A stretch of DNA of 64,000 bases from NCBI GenBank assembly GCA_011009095.1, contig VTPC01003680.1, forward strand, positions 1 through 64,000. The letters are read 5' to 3'. This DNA is from Ignelater luminosus. Taxonomy: Eukaryota; Arthropoda; Insecta; Coleoptera; Elateridae. A program made the translations under genes and the position numbers. The notes beneath the pieces were generated by a model. It was not told the DNA's origin and did no database searches. It worked only from the letters and a program-made list of their open reading frames with translations. This document shows positions 21,244-33,099 of the stretch, piece by piece; position 1 is the stretch's first letter; the number at the start of each line of letters is the position of its first letter.

Positions 21244-24060
21244 TCACAATTTCTGGAAATCTAATAAACATTTTTTAAAACGTCTTTTGAACTGAGCTGT
21301 TGAAGTACACTCTTGAAATAAATTTGTATGATTATTAAATATTTTAGGCGCTGTAAATTCATAACAACATTTAAATTTGTTAGTTCTGTGCTTAGGTATT
21401 GTATACATATCCATGTTACGTAAATCACAACTATGTATTATTGATCGCTTAACTAATAATTTATATAAATAAGGTGGTTCTTTTGATTTTAAAACATTAA
21501 ATAGGACTGTTCCATACAAAAGTGTAAATCTATTTTCCAATTTTAAAATATTTAAACTGTTATAATGAGGCGTAATATGTTCTCTTTTATTAATTTGATA
21601 TGCAAACCTTAAACAACAATTTTGAAGAATTTGCAAGGTACTCTTCATTCGAAATGTTAAAAAGTTGAAATAGACGGAACTGCAGTAATCAAGATGATGT
21701 AAGATAAGGGCATCAACTAAATTCCATTTTACATTTGACGGTAAAATATCTTTAAATTTCTACAAAGACTTTAATTTCATGTAACACTGGCTGCACTTTT
21801 TGACAACATACCTTTCAAAATCTAGATTATGGTCTATAGTTAATCCAAGATTGCGAGAACTTTCACTAGCATTTAGAATAGAATTATTTAACATAATTTG
21901 GTTTCTAGCATTCTCTTTAGCTTTATAAATTAAATTTCTTGTACCAATACACATCACGATGGTTTTTTTCAGAGTTTAGACGCAATCCGTTCTTTTTCGA
22001 CCATTCTAGAATATTTTGCAGATTAAGATTGAGCTCTGTAATTAAGTCATTACTTTTTTCTGGTAAACACGATTTATATATTTGAGTATCATCTGCATAT
22101 TGGTGAATATCCCAGTGATGTTGCAAAAAATTTGGAAGATCAGCCGTAAATATTGTGAAAAGGATAGGTGCCAAAACACTTCCTTGAGGGACACCATAAT
22201 TCATTTCAGTTTCTTCAGAAATCTTATTATCAATTTTTACCATTTGAAACCGGTTTGTTACATAATTTTTAAACCACTGCAAATTTTCATCGGAGATTCC
22301 ATAAAAATGTAATTTCGCTAAAAGTAGGTCTCTGTTAACAACGTCAAATGCTTTGCTATAATCTAAAAGCACAAGATAAGTGATTTCTGATTTATCTATA
22401 TTTCTCGCTATATCTGTAGTTATCTTAAGCATTGCGGTAGTAGTGCTGTGATGTTTACGAAACCCAGACTGAAGAGGTGGCAATATTTTACTCTCGCAAA
22501 TATATTCAGTTAAGAATAAGTAAACAACCTTTTCTAAGATTTTTGACATCGTGGGTAATATACTAATTGGTCTAAGGTCTTTTAATTCACTTGCTTTAGT
22601 CAGTAATGGATTAATTACAGCTTTCTTCCAGATTGCAGGGATGGTACCAGTTTTAAGCGAGAAATTAATGATATGTGTTAGAGTATATATGCAAAATGGT
22701 AATACTAGTTTTAACATTTTTAAATTAATATTGTCAATTCCACAAGCGTTAGATGTTAATTTACTTACAATTTTGGCTACTTCTTCAGCTGTTATTTCTC
22801 TAAATAACTCAGTTGGAGGGTTGTTATTAAATCTATTGTTAAGGAAATAATTCATTGTATCATTATCAACAACCACATTTTGAACAATATTTGTAAAGTA
22901 ATTGTTAATTAAATTAGCGTTCTTAATTTCCTCTGCTATTTCTGATTGAGGTTTTAAGTGAACATTCCAAGAAGCAAAGTTTCTCCATAACATCTTTGGA
23001 TTACAACGGTTAACAAATAATTGATCTTTAATAAAAGCAATTTTTTCATTCTTTGTAGCAACAGATAAGTAATTTCGTAAATGCCTGTAGTTATTCAAAT
23101 CAGTTTCTAGTTTGGTTTTTGAATACTTTTTATACGCTTTGTGTTTTGCATTAATTATTACTTTTAAAGCATCCGTGATGTAAGGACGTTTTCTACTACG
23201 TAACGTGGAAGATTTTATAGGTGCATGGATACTAAATAACTTTAAAATTTGATTGTTAATATAATTGACTTTGGAATCAATGTTATCTAATCTTTCCACG
23301 TAATCCCAATTGATTGCAGCTGCATCATGTTCAAAAGCACTTAATACAAAATTTCTGTAGCAACGATATGTAATTCTTTTAGGTAAGATCTAATTCACAG
23401 TATGTTAACATATGATCTGTTACATTGTTTAAATCCAAGTTTTCACATTCTGTAACAGTAATATTGTTACTAACACATATAATATCTATCAAAGTTGCAC
23501 TTGTATTTGTTATTCTGGTAGGTTGAGTTACAATCTGTTTCATGTTGAATGAGTTAATCAGATTGTTAAATTTCCTCGAAAATGATGAATCACAATTTAA
23601 ATCAATATTTATGTCTCCAACTACTACAAGATCATCGACTTCCATCATTACATGCGAAAATGATAATTCAATTTCAGCAAAGCAGGCATTATATATTTTT
23701 GGTATATATATAGCGCCGAGACCTATTTTAGTGTTCTTTATCGTTATTAATACCCAGAGTTGTTCCGTATTTATTGACGTAGAGAAATCTATAGATATAG
23801 CCTTAAAATTTAAATTGTTCAGAATATACCAACACAGTCCACCACCTCTAGAATTTCTATCGCCACGTAATAATTCATATCCCGGTATATGTATTGAACT
23901 CGATGGAAAATCAGGACATAACCACGATTCCGAGATAGCTATTAAATGAAATTTATTTTCATTTTCATTAACAAAGTCACAAAATGTATCAAAACTTGAA
24001 ACTAATGATCGTATATTTACATGTGCTATACGTAACGTAATCCCTTATGTTGATTGGAAA
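21244..24060 (-). pseudogene. LINE ORF2: AP endonuclease and reverse transcriptase (CR1/Daphne-like)
   Basis: The endonuclease runs from IAHVNIRSL (about 24040) through IAISESWL, GDRNSRGGG and VVVGDINIDLN to VTDHMLTYCELDLT (about 23380). The reverse transcriptase follows from about 23370: AVINPLLTKASELKDLRPIS, SGFRKHHSTTTAML, LVLLDYSKAFDVVNRDLLL, YGVPQGSVLAPILFTIF and the catalytic YADDTQIY (about 22080). The C-terminal part ends QFKRRFKKCLLDFQKL with a stop at 21244. Three breaks are visible: a frame change near 23385-23395, one near 21945-21957, and a TAG at 21760-21762 (minus strand). All catalytic motifs are present. The YADDTQIY wording and ORF1 type place it in the CR1/Daphne group. Confidence 0.88.
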
Positions 24061-24150
24061 ATTTTAATTCTTCTATTCTATTTTCAATATAGTTATTAAC
24101 ACTATTTTTATGTTGTACTTCTAGATTTTTAACTGTTTGCTGAATATCTA

Positions 24151-25101
24151 CTAAATTAGCTTTTCTTTTGAAGCTACCTCTTGAAAATTTTTACTTGAAT
24201 CAATCTTATTACCATTATTATTTTTATTTACATAGAATTTACGCACAGCAATACCCTCAGGCCAAAATGAAGCATCCAAAATTTTTGATAAGTGATTCGC
24301 ATCAATTGTGATTTTAAATGAACTGTAAGAATCGGGAAATTTTGATTTTAATTCCATAATATTTACTTCTGGTATATTAGTGTTGTTAAGTAGTTGCTGC
24401 AACTTAGATTGGATATAATTAATAATCTTATCTTTATTTACAGCGGGATTTACTCTAGTAAGATGAACATTTGAGTATTTCTTCCTTTTTGCAACAGATA
24501 TAAATTCATTGTTATTTAAAACAGAATTTGTCGATGCTGTACCTATTATCAGTTTATTTTCATTATATAACTTCTTGTTATGTCTTACCGCTTCATTATT
24601 ATGAGAGACTGAATTCGAAGTTATAATTGAGGGTTTCTCATTTTGCGAGCTATGTAAGGAAAGATTTTTGTTGTTATTATTATATGGTACTGCTGTAGAT
24701 GGTTTCTGATTATTACCATTTTTTGCTACATTTGAATAGCTTTTTGCATCACATGAGGGTCCATTGCAATTTTGGTTATTAATGTATTTTGGATTTGTGA
24801 GTAGTCTAATTAGATCAACATTACTGGATTTTAGCACATCAATTTCGTTTCTTAATTGTACTACCTCATCTTTTAGTGATTTAGTTTCTTCATTAACAAT
24901 TTTCTTTATAATATCAGTAAAGTTCCCACTGTTAAAAAATGTAAAAATCTCGTTATTGCATTCTTTAAATTTATCAAAGCAATAAGTAATAGTTGAAGAA
25001 TTCAAGTTAAAACAATCTCTGGGAGTATCAAGTGCATTTTCCTCATATATAGTATCTGAAACAGCACTCTTTTTACGTCGTCCTTTAGCTGGTGCCATCA
25101 C
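24151..25101 (-). CDS. LINE ORF1 protein (CR1/Daphne-like), intact 316 residues
   Basis: This open frame starts at ATG 25099-25101 with a basic MMAPAKGRRKKS. Residues about 60-110 form a coiled coil (SLKDEVVQLRNEIDVLKSSN), and an Asn/Ser-rich stretch follows. A C-terminal domain of about 100 residues contains VHLTRVNPAVNKDKIINYIQ, FPDSYSSFKITID and FWPEGIAVRKFYV. This matches the C-terminal domain of CR1-group ORF1 proteins, which bind element RNA in the ribonucleoprotein particle. No break is seen. ORF2 follows downstream in another frame, the usual LINE layout. Confidence 0.85.
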   Translation of the reverse strand: MMAPAKGRRKKSAVSDTIYEENALDTPRDCFNLNSSTITYCFDKFKECNNEIFTFFNSGNFTDIIKKIVNEETKSLKDEVVQLRNEIDVLKSSNVDLIRLLTNPKYINNQNCNGPSCDAKSYSNVAKNGNNQKPSTAVPYNNNNKNLSLHSSQNEKPSIITSNSVSHNNEAVRHNKKLYNENKLIIGTASTNSVLNNNEFISVAKRKKYSNVHLTRVNPAVNKDKIINYIQSKLQQLLNNTNIPEVNIMELKSKFPDSYSSFKITIDANHLSKILDASFWPEGIAVRKFYVNKNNNGNKIDSSKNFQEVASKEKLI

Positions 25102-25504
25102 GTATACACCCTGCTTAAAATAAATTTATATTTACAGGGAACTGTCGTTGAAAGGATAATTAATTGAACACAGCAGTTGATGTGTCTTAATCACTGATAA
25201 AAGTATAAAAAAAAAGATTAAAAAAAACTGATATACTTGTTTTTAAAAAGTTATTAAACACTGACAAAAAATAATACAACAATACAAAATTCGACAAAAA
25301 GTATTACATAAAAAAAATATAAAACGTCACAACACTAAAAATTCCATGTACTTAAAATTTTTTCACAGATAGTACTTGTCCACGAACACTATATTCAAAC
25401 GAACATATAAAATAATTCAAAACACGTAACAAACCTTTTAAAAATTGTAAACTACTGTAAAATTATTAAACGAAATTTGACACGTAGTAAATCTTAACTC
25501 AGAA

Positions 25505-25691
25505 TGTTTAGAGTTTACATTTTTATTAGATTTTTGTTATATTGTTGTTATTTGTAGTTATACGAACAGGTAACGCCTCGCATCCCCTTCACAACCTAAG
25601 TCAGAATAGAGGGGACAACCGTCTGAGAGTAGCGTCACTTGTGCTCTGTAGTTCACCAAAATAAGTTAGTGCATAGGTCAACAAAAATTCA
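25505..25691 (+). repeat. Right LTR of the BEL/Pao fossil
   Basis: It matches 17232-17401 from TGTTTAGAG through gttatacgaacaggt and agtagcgtcac to gttcaccaaaata, with roughly 8% substitutions. Confidence 0.8.
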
Positions 25692-28600
25692 TCGGCATAA
25701 TTCAATAAACAAATACTATTACAAGAAAAATTACATGTTTGGGTTTGAGAATAAATAAATAAGAATATTTTTTTCATTTACGTAACAGGTAACTTACGTA
25801 ACTTAATATGTAATAAAGTACATTTATATCCGAGTAAATTGAAGTCATAAATTTAAAAATTCGTAAAAGAACACCTCCAATGGGTTTTTTTAATATTAGC
25901 TATAAGAAACACTGTAACTCTTTGTTCCAAATTGGTTTCAGATCTTTCAGTGTTAACAGTTTTAACTTTAGAAAAGTTTTGACACAATTTTCCTAATCTT
26001 GCTGAGTTAGGAAAATTGTAGTGTGAGAGTACTTTAATACTGTATTATAATACAACCGATGCTGAAACATAAAATTCCCTTGATGCTTCAAAAATGTTTG
26101 TTTAACTCCTCCAATAGTATGCTCCGAATTACTTTTAAAATACCACTATATTTTTATTATGTAATTTTGTTAATTAAAAACTATGATAAATGTTGAGATC
26201 TTAAATAAATATTAAGAATAAAAAGCCTCCTGCTCTAATAACATATTCAATTTGAATTCTTCAATATTTATTGTACTTTATATTCCTCAAGGTACTCATG
26301 TTCTAATTTAATGAACACTGAAAATAAATTGCACCGTTTAGATATTTTATGGTACGACAAAAATTCGATTCAAGAGAAATTTGATGAAAGTAGATAAAAG
26401 TTTAGAAATGAAATATTTATGTTCAATTTCATGGAAAGTGTATTTGACTGCGAACATAAAAACTTACTTCTAGTAATATAGGTTTTTGAATTTTGAACCG
26501 TTATTTAACATGAAAATGAATTAGCTAACTTTATTCAGTAGTCTATAAAATGTGTATACTAACGTCGAAATCGATTTTAATTTACGTAATGCCTTCACTT
26601 GTCAACAGTTTATTTTAAAAACGTTTCCAGGAATTATACCCACTTTGACAAAGACTCCCTATACACCGACGACTTGTTTGAAAATACATTTCGTGAAAAG
26701 AACTCTCTATATTAATCTTGCAAATGTTTTGATATTCTGTCTGCTTTACGACAAAAAAATTAAGTTTCATTTTAATTAAAAGATGAAGATATTATATATT
26801 TTAAGTTATAAGTTTGAATGAATTTCAAAGTGGTATTAGATACAAAAATTACAAACAGTTAGCTCGTTGAGCTTAAAACAGTGTCAAATATACAAAGATC
26901 ATTAGACAGCCTGTACTTAATGGTTTCTTCAGAGAAGATGCGTATTAGATTAAATTGTCTGATGTGACAGTTCGTTACTTTTCATGACATAAATATTTCC
27001 ATTTTTCTTAAATCCTGCCAAGAATTCACTAATTTAGGTTGGTATCGAAACAACAAAAAACAATGCAAGTTCGTATCTTTGATTTTGTTAAATTAACTTT
27101 CGTAAATTATTATTGAATATAATATTTGATTAGCTTATTTGTTACATTAAATTAAGAACAGTGTATTTTTAGGCTTTTTCTATTTAATTGTTTCTTCTTA
27201 AAGAAGTGGAACCTTTTGGAATCTTGGTAACTTCTCCTTACTGAGTAAGTTTCAATTACGACTGTAATTCAACATTTTTTTTATTATTGTTTGTTTTCTC
27301 CTATAAAAGTTTTATTTTCATTTGACAATATTTTAGAATTTGTAATTCAAATTGAAAAGTAAAATAAAGGTCGAAAATCATCGATTACCCTTTTAAATTA
27401 ATTTTTATAGGTTCAGCCACTTGCTTATTTTGAATTCAGTACATAACTGGATTACGTTCTTTCTCGTGTTGATAATTTGCCGCGCGGGCTGGGATCATCG
27501 TGGCGTCAATCCTTGAAGCCACAAGGTGTTGAATTGTCGATTGTTATATTGAGAATTCATTCTCCAATGTGTAAGATTTAATGAAAACCTTCTGTCATCA
27601 ATAAATTCCATTAAATTATACTTTAACTTCGTATTTTGGTTATCCTATACTATTTCAAGAAGTCTGAACCGAGAGAACTGCCGGCTTAAATTACCAAACC
27701 GCTTGGGGTTTAGCTTCCTGAAATGTAAGAAACCAACGAAAAGACTCTGTGAGTGGATCAAGTAAAACTCGAATAATCACGACATATAAATCTAAGTATG
27801 TTTTTGAACTCGGATACCTTGCCTGAGCTGGAACTTGAAAGTGCAAAATTACGTAATAAGATTGAGAAACTTCATAGGCATTGTTCGTTACTCGTTGATT
27901 TGTAAATTAGCTCTGACAAGTTGATATATAAGAATTGATGATTGCACCTACATCACTACCTGAAATAATCTGGAGTGCGACAAAAAAGATAATACTTGTG
28001 TAATCGTAGAATTGTTTGTTTAGTTTACGTTTTTGAAATTTTTCTTAAAAAAACAGATGTACTGTTTGAACTTTGGTCATGCCACTACAAACATGGATAA
28101 GTTTTAAAATCTTTATTTATTGCTAATCTGTCTTTGTTTTAAGTAAAATTTGTTTCTGAAGTTTTTTTTTTAAGAAAAGAATATCATTATAGTTTTAAAC
28201 TATTGATCTTTATATTATTAATAATATAAATAATAAATAATAATAAATTACAATAAAATTTAGATGACGTCATCTTAATCTTGAGTTTAAGGAAAGGATA
28301 ACATTTAAAGCTTGCTGTTTTTGTTTATACAATTTGTCTTGCTTCTGGAATTGCAATAAAGTATTGATTGGTTTTCTAGCATGATGTTTTCCTGTGATCA
28401 TTATTAAAGAAGAAAGCACTGGCGCTCAACTTTCTTTAGTATATTTGTTATTCCTTTTACTTATTAAATAGAATCGTATGACAGACTTGTTACTTATTAT
28501 GGTGTTTGTATATCCCAATCTAAGCTTAAAGTTGTTTGATACCAACGACCCAATTAAGGTAAGTTTGCTAAATCGGATTATTACTAGAATGAGTATTAAC

Positions 28601-28774
28601 TTTGTGCTCTTTAAATAAGTGACTTGTTAAGTTTGCTATACTGATTAGTTGAGAGGAATATTTACAATAAAATACTCTGAGAAGTTACAAATCAATCAGT
28701 AAGCTATTTCCAAATCAGTTCTGATCTGTTTCCGATCAATTTTTTTTTTGTCACGTTGAAAGGCATTTTCTATA
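25692..28774. other. AT-rich stretch, no supported gene
   Basis: I see no coding region with recognisable motifs. A GC-richer segment at about 27478-27530 (ccgcgcgggctgggatcatc) and the following 200 bases have an LTR-like look (an aataaattcc signal near 27600), but I found no partner copy, so I do not call it. Confidence 0.5.
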
Positions 28775-29017
28775 CAAGGTGTCTGCAAATTCGACAATCA
28801 AGCTTTAATCACGTATTCCTTGGCTAAAATAAGACAAATGCTTTATATGAGACTATATCCGATTTTACTTTCGTATCTAGCTATACTTCTTCAAGACGAC
28901 AAGTAAAAGCAAGTTTTCTTGAATTCTTAAATTATTAGTAATCTAGAAGTACATCACCATTTAACATGTTCCAGTTTTTTGTTCCATCCATGAAGAACAT
29001 TTTGATTCAAAATACTT
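28775..29017 (+). repeat. Left long inverted repeat
   Basis: It pairs with 32796-33069. Shared blocks include aagctttaatcacgtatt, caagttttcttgaa, attagtaatct and ttttttgttccatc. Confidence 0.8.
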
Positions 29018-29651
29018 TAAATTTGAATGGAATTTTTAGTAAAGTAAAGATATTTTGAATGAGAGTGAAGCAAATTCGGCCATTAGCATTTGCAGAGTGG
29101 CATCACAACAAGGGTCTCCAAAAAACTCCATGCGGAAGGCTGCAAAAGAACAACAGCTTCATCCAAAAAGTACAGAAGCTTATATCGAAGAATCTTCTAA
29201 GAAGGAGATCGTTTTGTAAGTGGACAGTGCAGAAATATAGAGAACACCTTAAATTTCTATTATAGATAAGATTCTCTTTGCTGATGGTTTTACACGAAAT
29301 GAAATAGCAAACACAATTTACATCAGTGGGTAGAGAAAAGTCTAAATGCTACAAGCCAAAGCGAAGCACACATAAATTTCCTCTAAATAAATGAAAGGGT
29401 ATTGTGTGACGTGTGGGGTTGAAGTAAGTAAACTTAATTTCATTTTAATTAAGTTGTTGTGGGTGTTTTTAGATTTTCCAGCCAGACAAAGCTGTGGTAG
29501 TCAGTAAGTACCACAAAATGCGTACCTTCAAGATAATATCGTGAGCGGTCTAAACTCCAAAATACGGCCAAATATTCCAATTCAGTGATAGTGAATTATT
29601 AGTTGGTGATATAGATAAATAACAAATAACGTACTTATTACCATTATAATA
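29018..29651. other. Interior sequence, nothing assigned
   Basis: A 68-codon open frame at 29059-29265 is Lys/Arg-rich but has no motif I can place. The rest is AT-rich. Confidence 0.45.
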
Positions 29652-29984
29652 CTAAGACAAGACTGCTCCTAAGCCATGAGTACCTGCAACGCATTGTAAA
29701 ATAAATTCATAATTGAAATTTAGGTATGAAAGTATAGGCGTACTATTTAATAAGTCTTTAATGTTTTGAAATGCATGCTCACATTCTGTAATCCAAAGAA
29801 ATTTTGTTGCTTTGCGCGTAAGGTTAATTAGTGGTTGAATTATATAAGACAAGTTGGGAATAAATTTTCTGCACCACGAGACTATGCCAGTAAGTTTGCG
29901 AACTTCTCTTTGATTTTTAGATTTTGGCATCTTAATTACGGCAGTGACTTTTTTTTGGATCTCCATGGATCTAAAGACAGTCAA
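29652..29984 (-). mobile_element. Ty3/gypsy fossil, pol connection fragment
   Basis: One open stretch on the minus strand reads as the region after the reverse transcriptase: KSKNQREVRKLTGIVSWCRKF, then LINLTRKATKFLW, CEHAFQNIKDLL and GLGAVLS. This is the standard gypsy order at the reverse transcriptase/RNase H junction. No LTRs or other parts are found nearby, so it is a small broken fragment. It differs in wording from the gypsy piece at 6264-7562 and is a different lineage or copy. Confidence 0.8.
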
Positions 29985-31289
29985 CTACTTTCAATCTAAG
30001 AATGTATCTGAATGTCGTCTGTCCCTGAAAAAACGTAACGTATTATTATGAGAGAAATCCTGTGTAAATCAGTGCAGTGAGTTGAGTGAATCCTGTCCCA
30101 TAAATTTAGATGTCTATTTGATAGTTCCAGTATTACAGTAAATAATTTTACCCCTTTTAAAACTGTATCTTGTGAAGAAGCTAACGTTAGCTCGTCAAGC
30201 TCGTTAACTCCGAATGTAATTGTTTGCTAACGAACCTGTATTTCATCGTTTCTTCACCAGTTGCTTTGGATAATAGTAACCTAATATTCACGTTACTGTA
30301 ATAGCGCTTCAAATCGGTGAAAAACCATGCGATATTATATCACAGTAGTGAAAAGTTTGACACATCATTTCATAGTGGTAAAAAATTTTGTAATAATGTT
30401 TATTTAAGAGGAATCCGTTATTTGCCATGTTTTAACGTAATTTTTCAGTTTCGATATGTTATTGATCTTTGTTAGTTTGATCGTATACAGATAAAACTAA
30501 CAAAATTATTAATTTAATTTTTGTCTTGTTAGTTTATCCATGCAAGGGTTTGTTAACGTAAATCCTTGTTGTTTTATAACTTTGCAAAATTCATCTTTCT
30601 TAAAAATTTATTTAAACAATTATCTGAATCCAAAGCTAAATGCAAAACAGCTGGAGTGACGATCCAGTAACATTATTGTTGTTATTTGTATTTTACATTC
30701 CATTTCATATGTGCTTCCTTCACAAGCGACCGCAAAATTTCTAATATCCACGAATGTCTTATTATTCAGACTTTATGTTGCCTTCATATTGCCGGCGGTC
30801 TATGCAACGTGCCTATCCGATGGTTCCTGCATATTAAAGAATTTATTGTGGCCATGTTCATCTCATGTTTACATGTTTTACGTGTACTTTTATGTAGTTA
30901 CCTTTTTCTTTGTGTGTTTATGTTAAAACGATTTTCAAGCAGTGTGAACCAGGAGACGCTGTATTTTGTTTATTGTGCCAATTTAGCAGTATGCTAATAG
31001 ATGTTATCAACTTACCTTTTACCTTTTTCTTGTAGTACTAGCATACACATAGATGGTTTCAGTGATCAGCTGTTCCGGAGCCAAGAGACGTTGACCTTTA
31101 CCTACCCACATAATATCAGCTTAATCCCTCATTAGAAGTATAAGTATCTTAAGAGAGTGCTGTACAATCTCTATTCCGTCTACGTGTGTAGCATTTGAAC
31201 CTGTGGTTCGACCTTGATAAACATATCGCCTACTGACCTAGATACGGAGATCAGTTGCAGAGTCTCCCTTTCTAAATTAGGTCACCGAC
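29985..31289. other. Sequence with no supported gene
   Basis: Open frames at 30686-30997 and 30711-30926 overlap in different phases and show only hydrophobic, Cys/Phe-rich composition without a family signature. A ctcgt.gagct motif near 30190 also occurs near 26868. Confidence 0.45.
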
Positions 31290-32105
31290 TTTTTACAGCG
31301 GCTGGCGCCATCTTGATCCCGAAACCCATAAAGATTCTCGTATCAATACATTTACCGCCGTCTCTAGGCCTTCCTCGTCCACGACCCGTCTTCGACTGTC
31401 AAAAGCTAGCATTAAAAGTGGCATACCAATTTTATATATGGTTGCGTATATCGATGAGTCACTAATCCCAGTTATGCACGTAACAGAGTCGCTGACCAAA
31501 ATAGATGCCTAGTATACATAGATGGTTCAGACAATTCCAAAAAAAGTAACATTCGACACTTAGTAAAGAAGTGATTATGAGTGGCGTGTTGGATTCTCAC
31601 ATTTTTGTATTTTCAAATCGTGTCCAAGTAGTTCATTCAATAACCATCAACAACAATAACGAATGTTCGTTTACGACCTGCGTTTGTTTTCATAGTTATT
31701 ATAGATAATCTTGTATCAATAATAGCATCGACAGTTAAGCCATATAGTTCTTCACGTCTACAACCACCAAAGATCACAAAAACGTGTAAATTAGAAGCAT
31801 TAAAATGTGAAATGGTATTAGATGTCACATAGTTAGTACTTTCATGAACAAGTAGTCATCATTAGGAATATGTCGTAAAAATGCCTGAATCTCATCTCTT
31901 GTAGAAGTATTCGCCTGCTTCGAAATGTCTTTATGAAATACTTGACTACTTCATAAGAAGAAATATTTACGTCTTCCGTGTGACAGCAACATTACCTTCA
32001 GCATAGATATCTTTGTACAGACTTGGTTGGAATTAATTTCGTTATTGTGCCCTCCGCTCTTTCCTTAATTATTTCCATTATTCTTTCGCAACGAATAAAT
32101 TCCAT
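31290..32105 (-). pseudogene. Crypton-type tyrosine recombinase fragment
   Basis: The minus strand reads as an insect Crypton recombinase. MEFIRCERIMEIIKERAEG and a following SVQRY form the N-terminal part (32105-32010). NTSTRDEIQAFLRHIPNDDY sits just before the catalytic domain (about 31915-31855). HVFVIFGGCRREELYGLTVD carries the first catalytic Arg (about 31800-31745), and FVIVV follows about 25 residues later. SEPSMYTRHLFWSATLL (about 31530-31485) is the block with the His-x-x-Arg box, here with Trp where Arg is expected. Several stops and frame changes break it, and the final Tyr block is not clear. Cryptons move by tyrosine-recombinase chemistry without DDE transposase or terminal inverted repeats. 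It is enclosed by the long inverted repeats at 28775-33069. Confidence 0.75.
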
Positions 32106-32795
32106 TATGGAGACAAAAAACGTAAACAAACGAGTACGGCCAAAGTCGACTAATGTCTCCCATTACAAACAATGTCATAATTTGTTTCAATTTTTTAAAA
32201 AAGATTATCATTCTAGAATAAAATAAAACGTGTTACGATATACGTACCGTTATTTTGTAAACCTTGTTAGCGTTACCAAAATCGTAAATTACTAGGTATT
32301 ACCTGCAGAGTGCAATGAAAGATATCATTTATGCAATATAACTTAAAAACATCCAACACCTTTTCCTCTCTTATTTATTTTTTATGACTTATACTTGACG
32401 TGTACATGTTTTTATATTATTTTATTCTTACTCGTCTCATTAAACATTTTCTTAATTAATTCTTACAGAAACATCATTTTTATATTAATTCTAAAATTAT
32501 TATCTTTTGGACAATAGTTTTGAAATTAATTAGAACACGAGAGTAGCTTGTGTAAGTAACCTTTTGAAGCTGTCATCTGAAGTTTTTGTCATTAGTTAAA
32601 GTAGTCAGTCATTTACACTAAATAATACAAAAGACGTTTTGTATTTCCGATAATTTAAATTTTACAACTGCCAATGAAAACTTGACTTATTTCATTATTT
32701 GTTATAAGTTCGTGTAACGGAAGCTACCCGTTTTTAAGCAAAGGACTCAATTAATCAGAGAATTGTAATGCATGTACTTTTTAATAAGTCTTACA
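32106..32795. other. AT-rich interior stretch
   Basis: Nothing beyond the recombinase start and before the right inverted repeat is recognisable. Confidence 0.5.
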
Positions 32796-33069
32796 GTATT
32801 TTGAATTGAAATGTGTTTCATTGATGGAACAAAAAACTAGATGTTAACTGATGATGTTCTTTCAGATTACTAATAGATTCAGCACAAATATGCGTTTAAG
32901 TAATCTAAGTATCTTCAAGGGTTCAAAAATTGTTTCAAGAAAACTTGTCTTCACTTGCACATTTGAGGAGCTATAACTAGACAAGGAAGCAAAATGAGAT
33001 GTATATAGACGTATTTTAAGCCAAAGAATACGTGATTAAAGCTTAATAGCCAAATTCTCAAGCACCCTG
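32796..33069 (-). repeat. Right long inverted repeat
   Basis: This is the reverse-complement partner of 28775-29017, ending outward in gagaatt...accctg (caagcaccctg on the plus strand) followed by TA. Confidence 0.8.
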
Positions 33070-33099
33070 TATTACACCAAATAAAAATTGCCTTAAATT

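Larger units (their letters stand above)
21091..25450 (-). mobile_element. CR1/Daphne-like LINE, nearly full length
   Basis: A two-ORF non-LTR element on the minus strand. From its 5' side: an untranslated region of a few hundred bases (about 25450-25102), ORF1 (25101-24151), ORF2 (about 24060-21244) with endonuclease and reverse transcriptase, a short 3' untranslated part, and an (ATT)n tail at 21093-21118 on its 3' end. It lies between the end of BEL pol and the right BEL LTR, so it inserted into that element. Damage is light: ORF1 is open, and ORF2 has about two frame changes and one stop. It is probably one of the younger LINEs here. The exact 5' end is uncertain. Confidence 0.88.
17232..25691 (+). 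mobile_element. BEL/Pao LTR retrotransposon fossil with a nested LINE
   Basis: Two similar direct repeats, 17232-17401 and 25505-25691, look like its LTRs. Between them the plus strand carries, in BEL order, a zinc-knuckle-like Cys/His piece, an aspartic protease region, reverse transcriptase, RNase H, integrase, and the chromodomain-like C-terminal domain usual in BEL pol. A CR1-like LINE of about 4.3 kb then occupies 21091 to about 25450, just before the right LTR. Without the LINE the element is about 4.1 kb, short for the family, so it is incomplete as well as broken; breaks are numerous (ten or more). The LTRs differ at about 8% of aligned positions by my count, plus indels, which points to a moderately old insertion. 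Confidence 0.85.
28775..33069. mobile_element. Interval bounded by long inverted repeats of mariner-like type
   Basis: The left repeat (28775-29017) and right repeat (32796-33069) are inverted copies of about 240-270 bp, roughly 65% identical with indels. Both are flanked by TA (28773-28774 and 33070-33071), and the outer ends read caaggtgtctgcaaatt and cagggtgcttgagaatt. The interior of about 3.8 kb holds a gypsy fossil piece and a Crypton recombinase fragment. The whole may be one long-repeat mariner-like element with later insertions, or two separate copies of a MITE in opposite orientation. I cannot decide between these by eye. Confidence 0.6.

Noticed and set aside
26552-26779. 75-codon plus-strand frame
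   Set aside because: No recognisable domain and no homologous pattern on either side.
27470-27720. Possible solo LTR (GC-rich start, aataaattcc signal)
   Set aside because: No second copy in the window, no clear TG...CA ends and no target duplication.
31200-31220. ggttcgacctt, resembling a tRNA B box
   Set aside because: No matching A box or cloverleaf can be drawn around it. I found no tRNA in the window.
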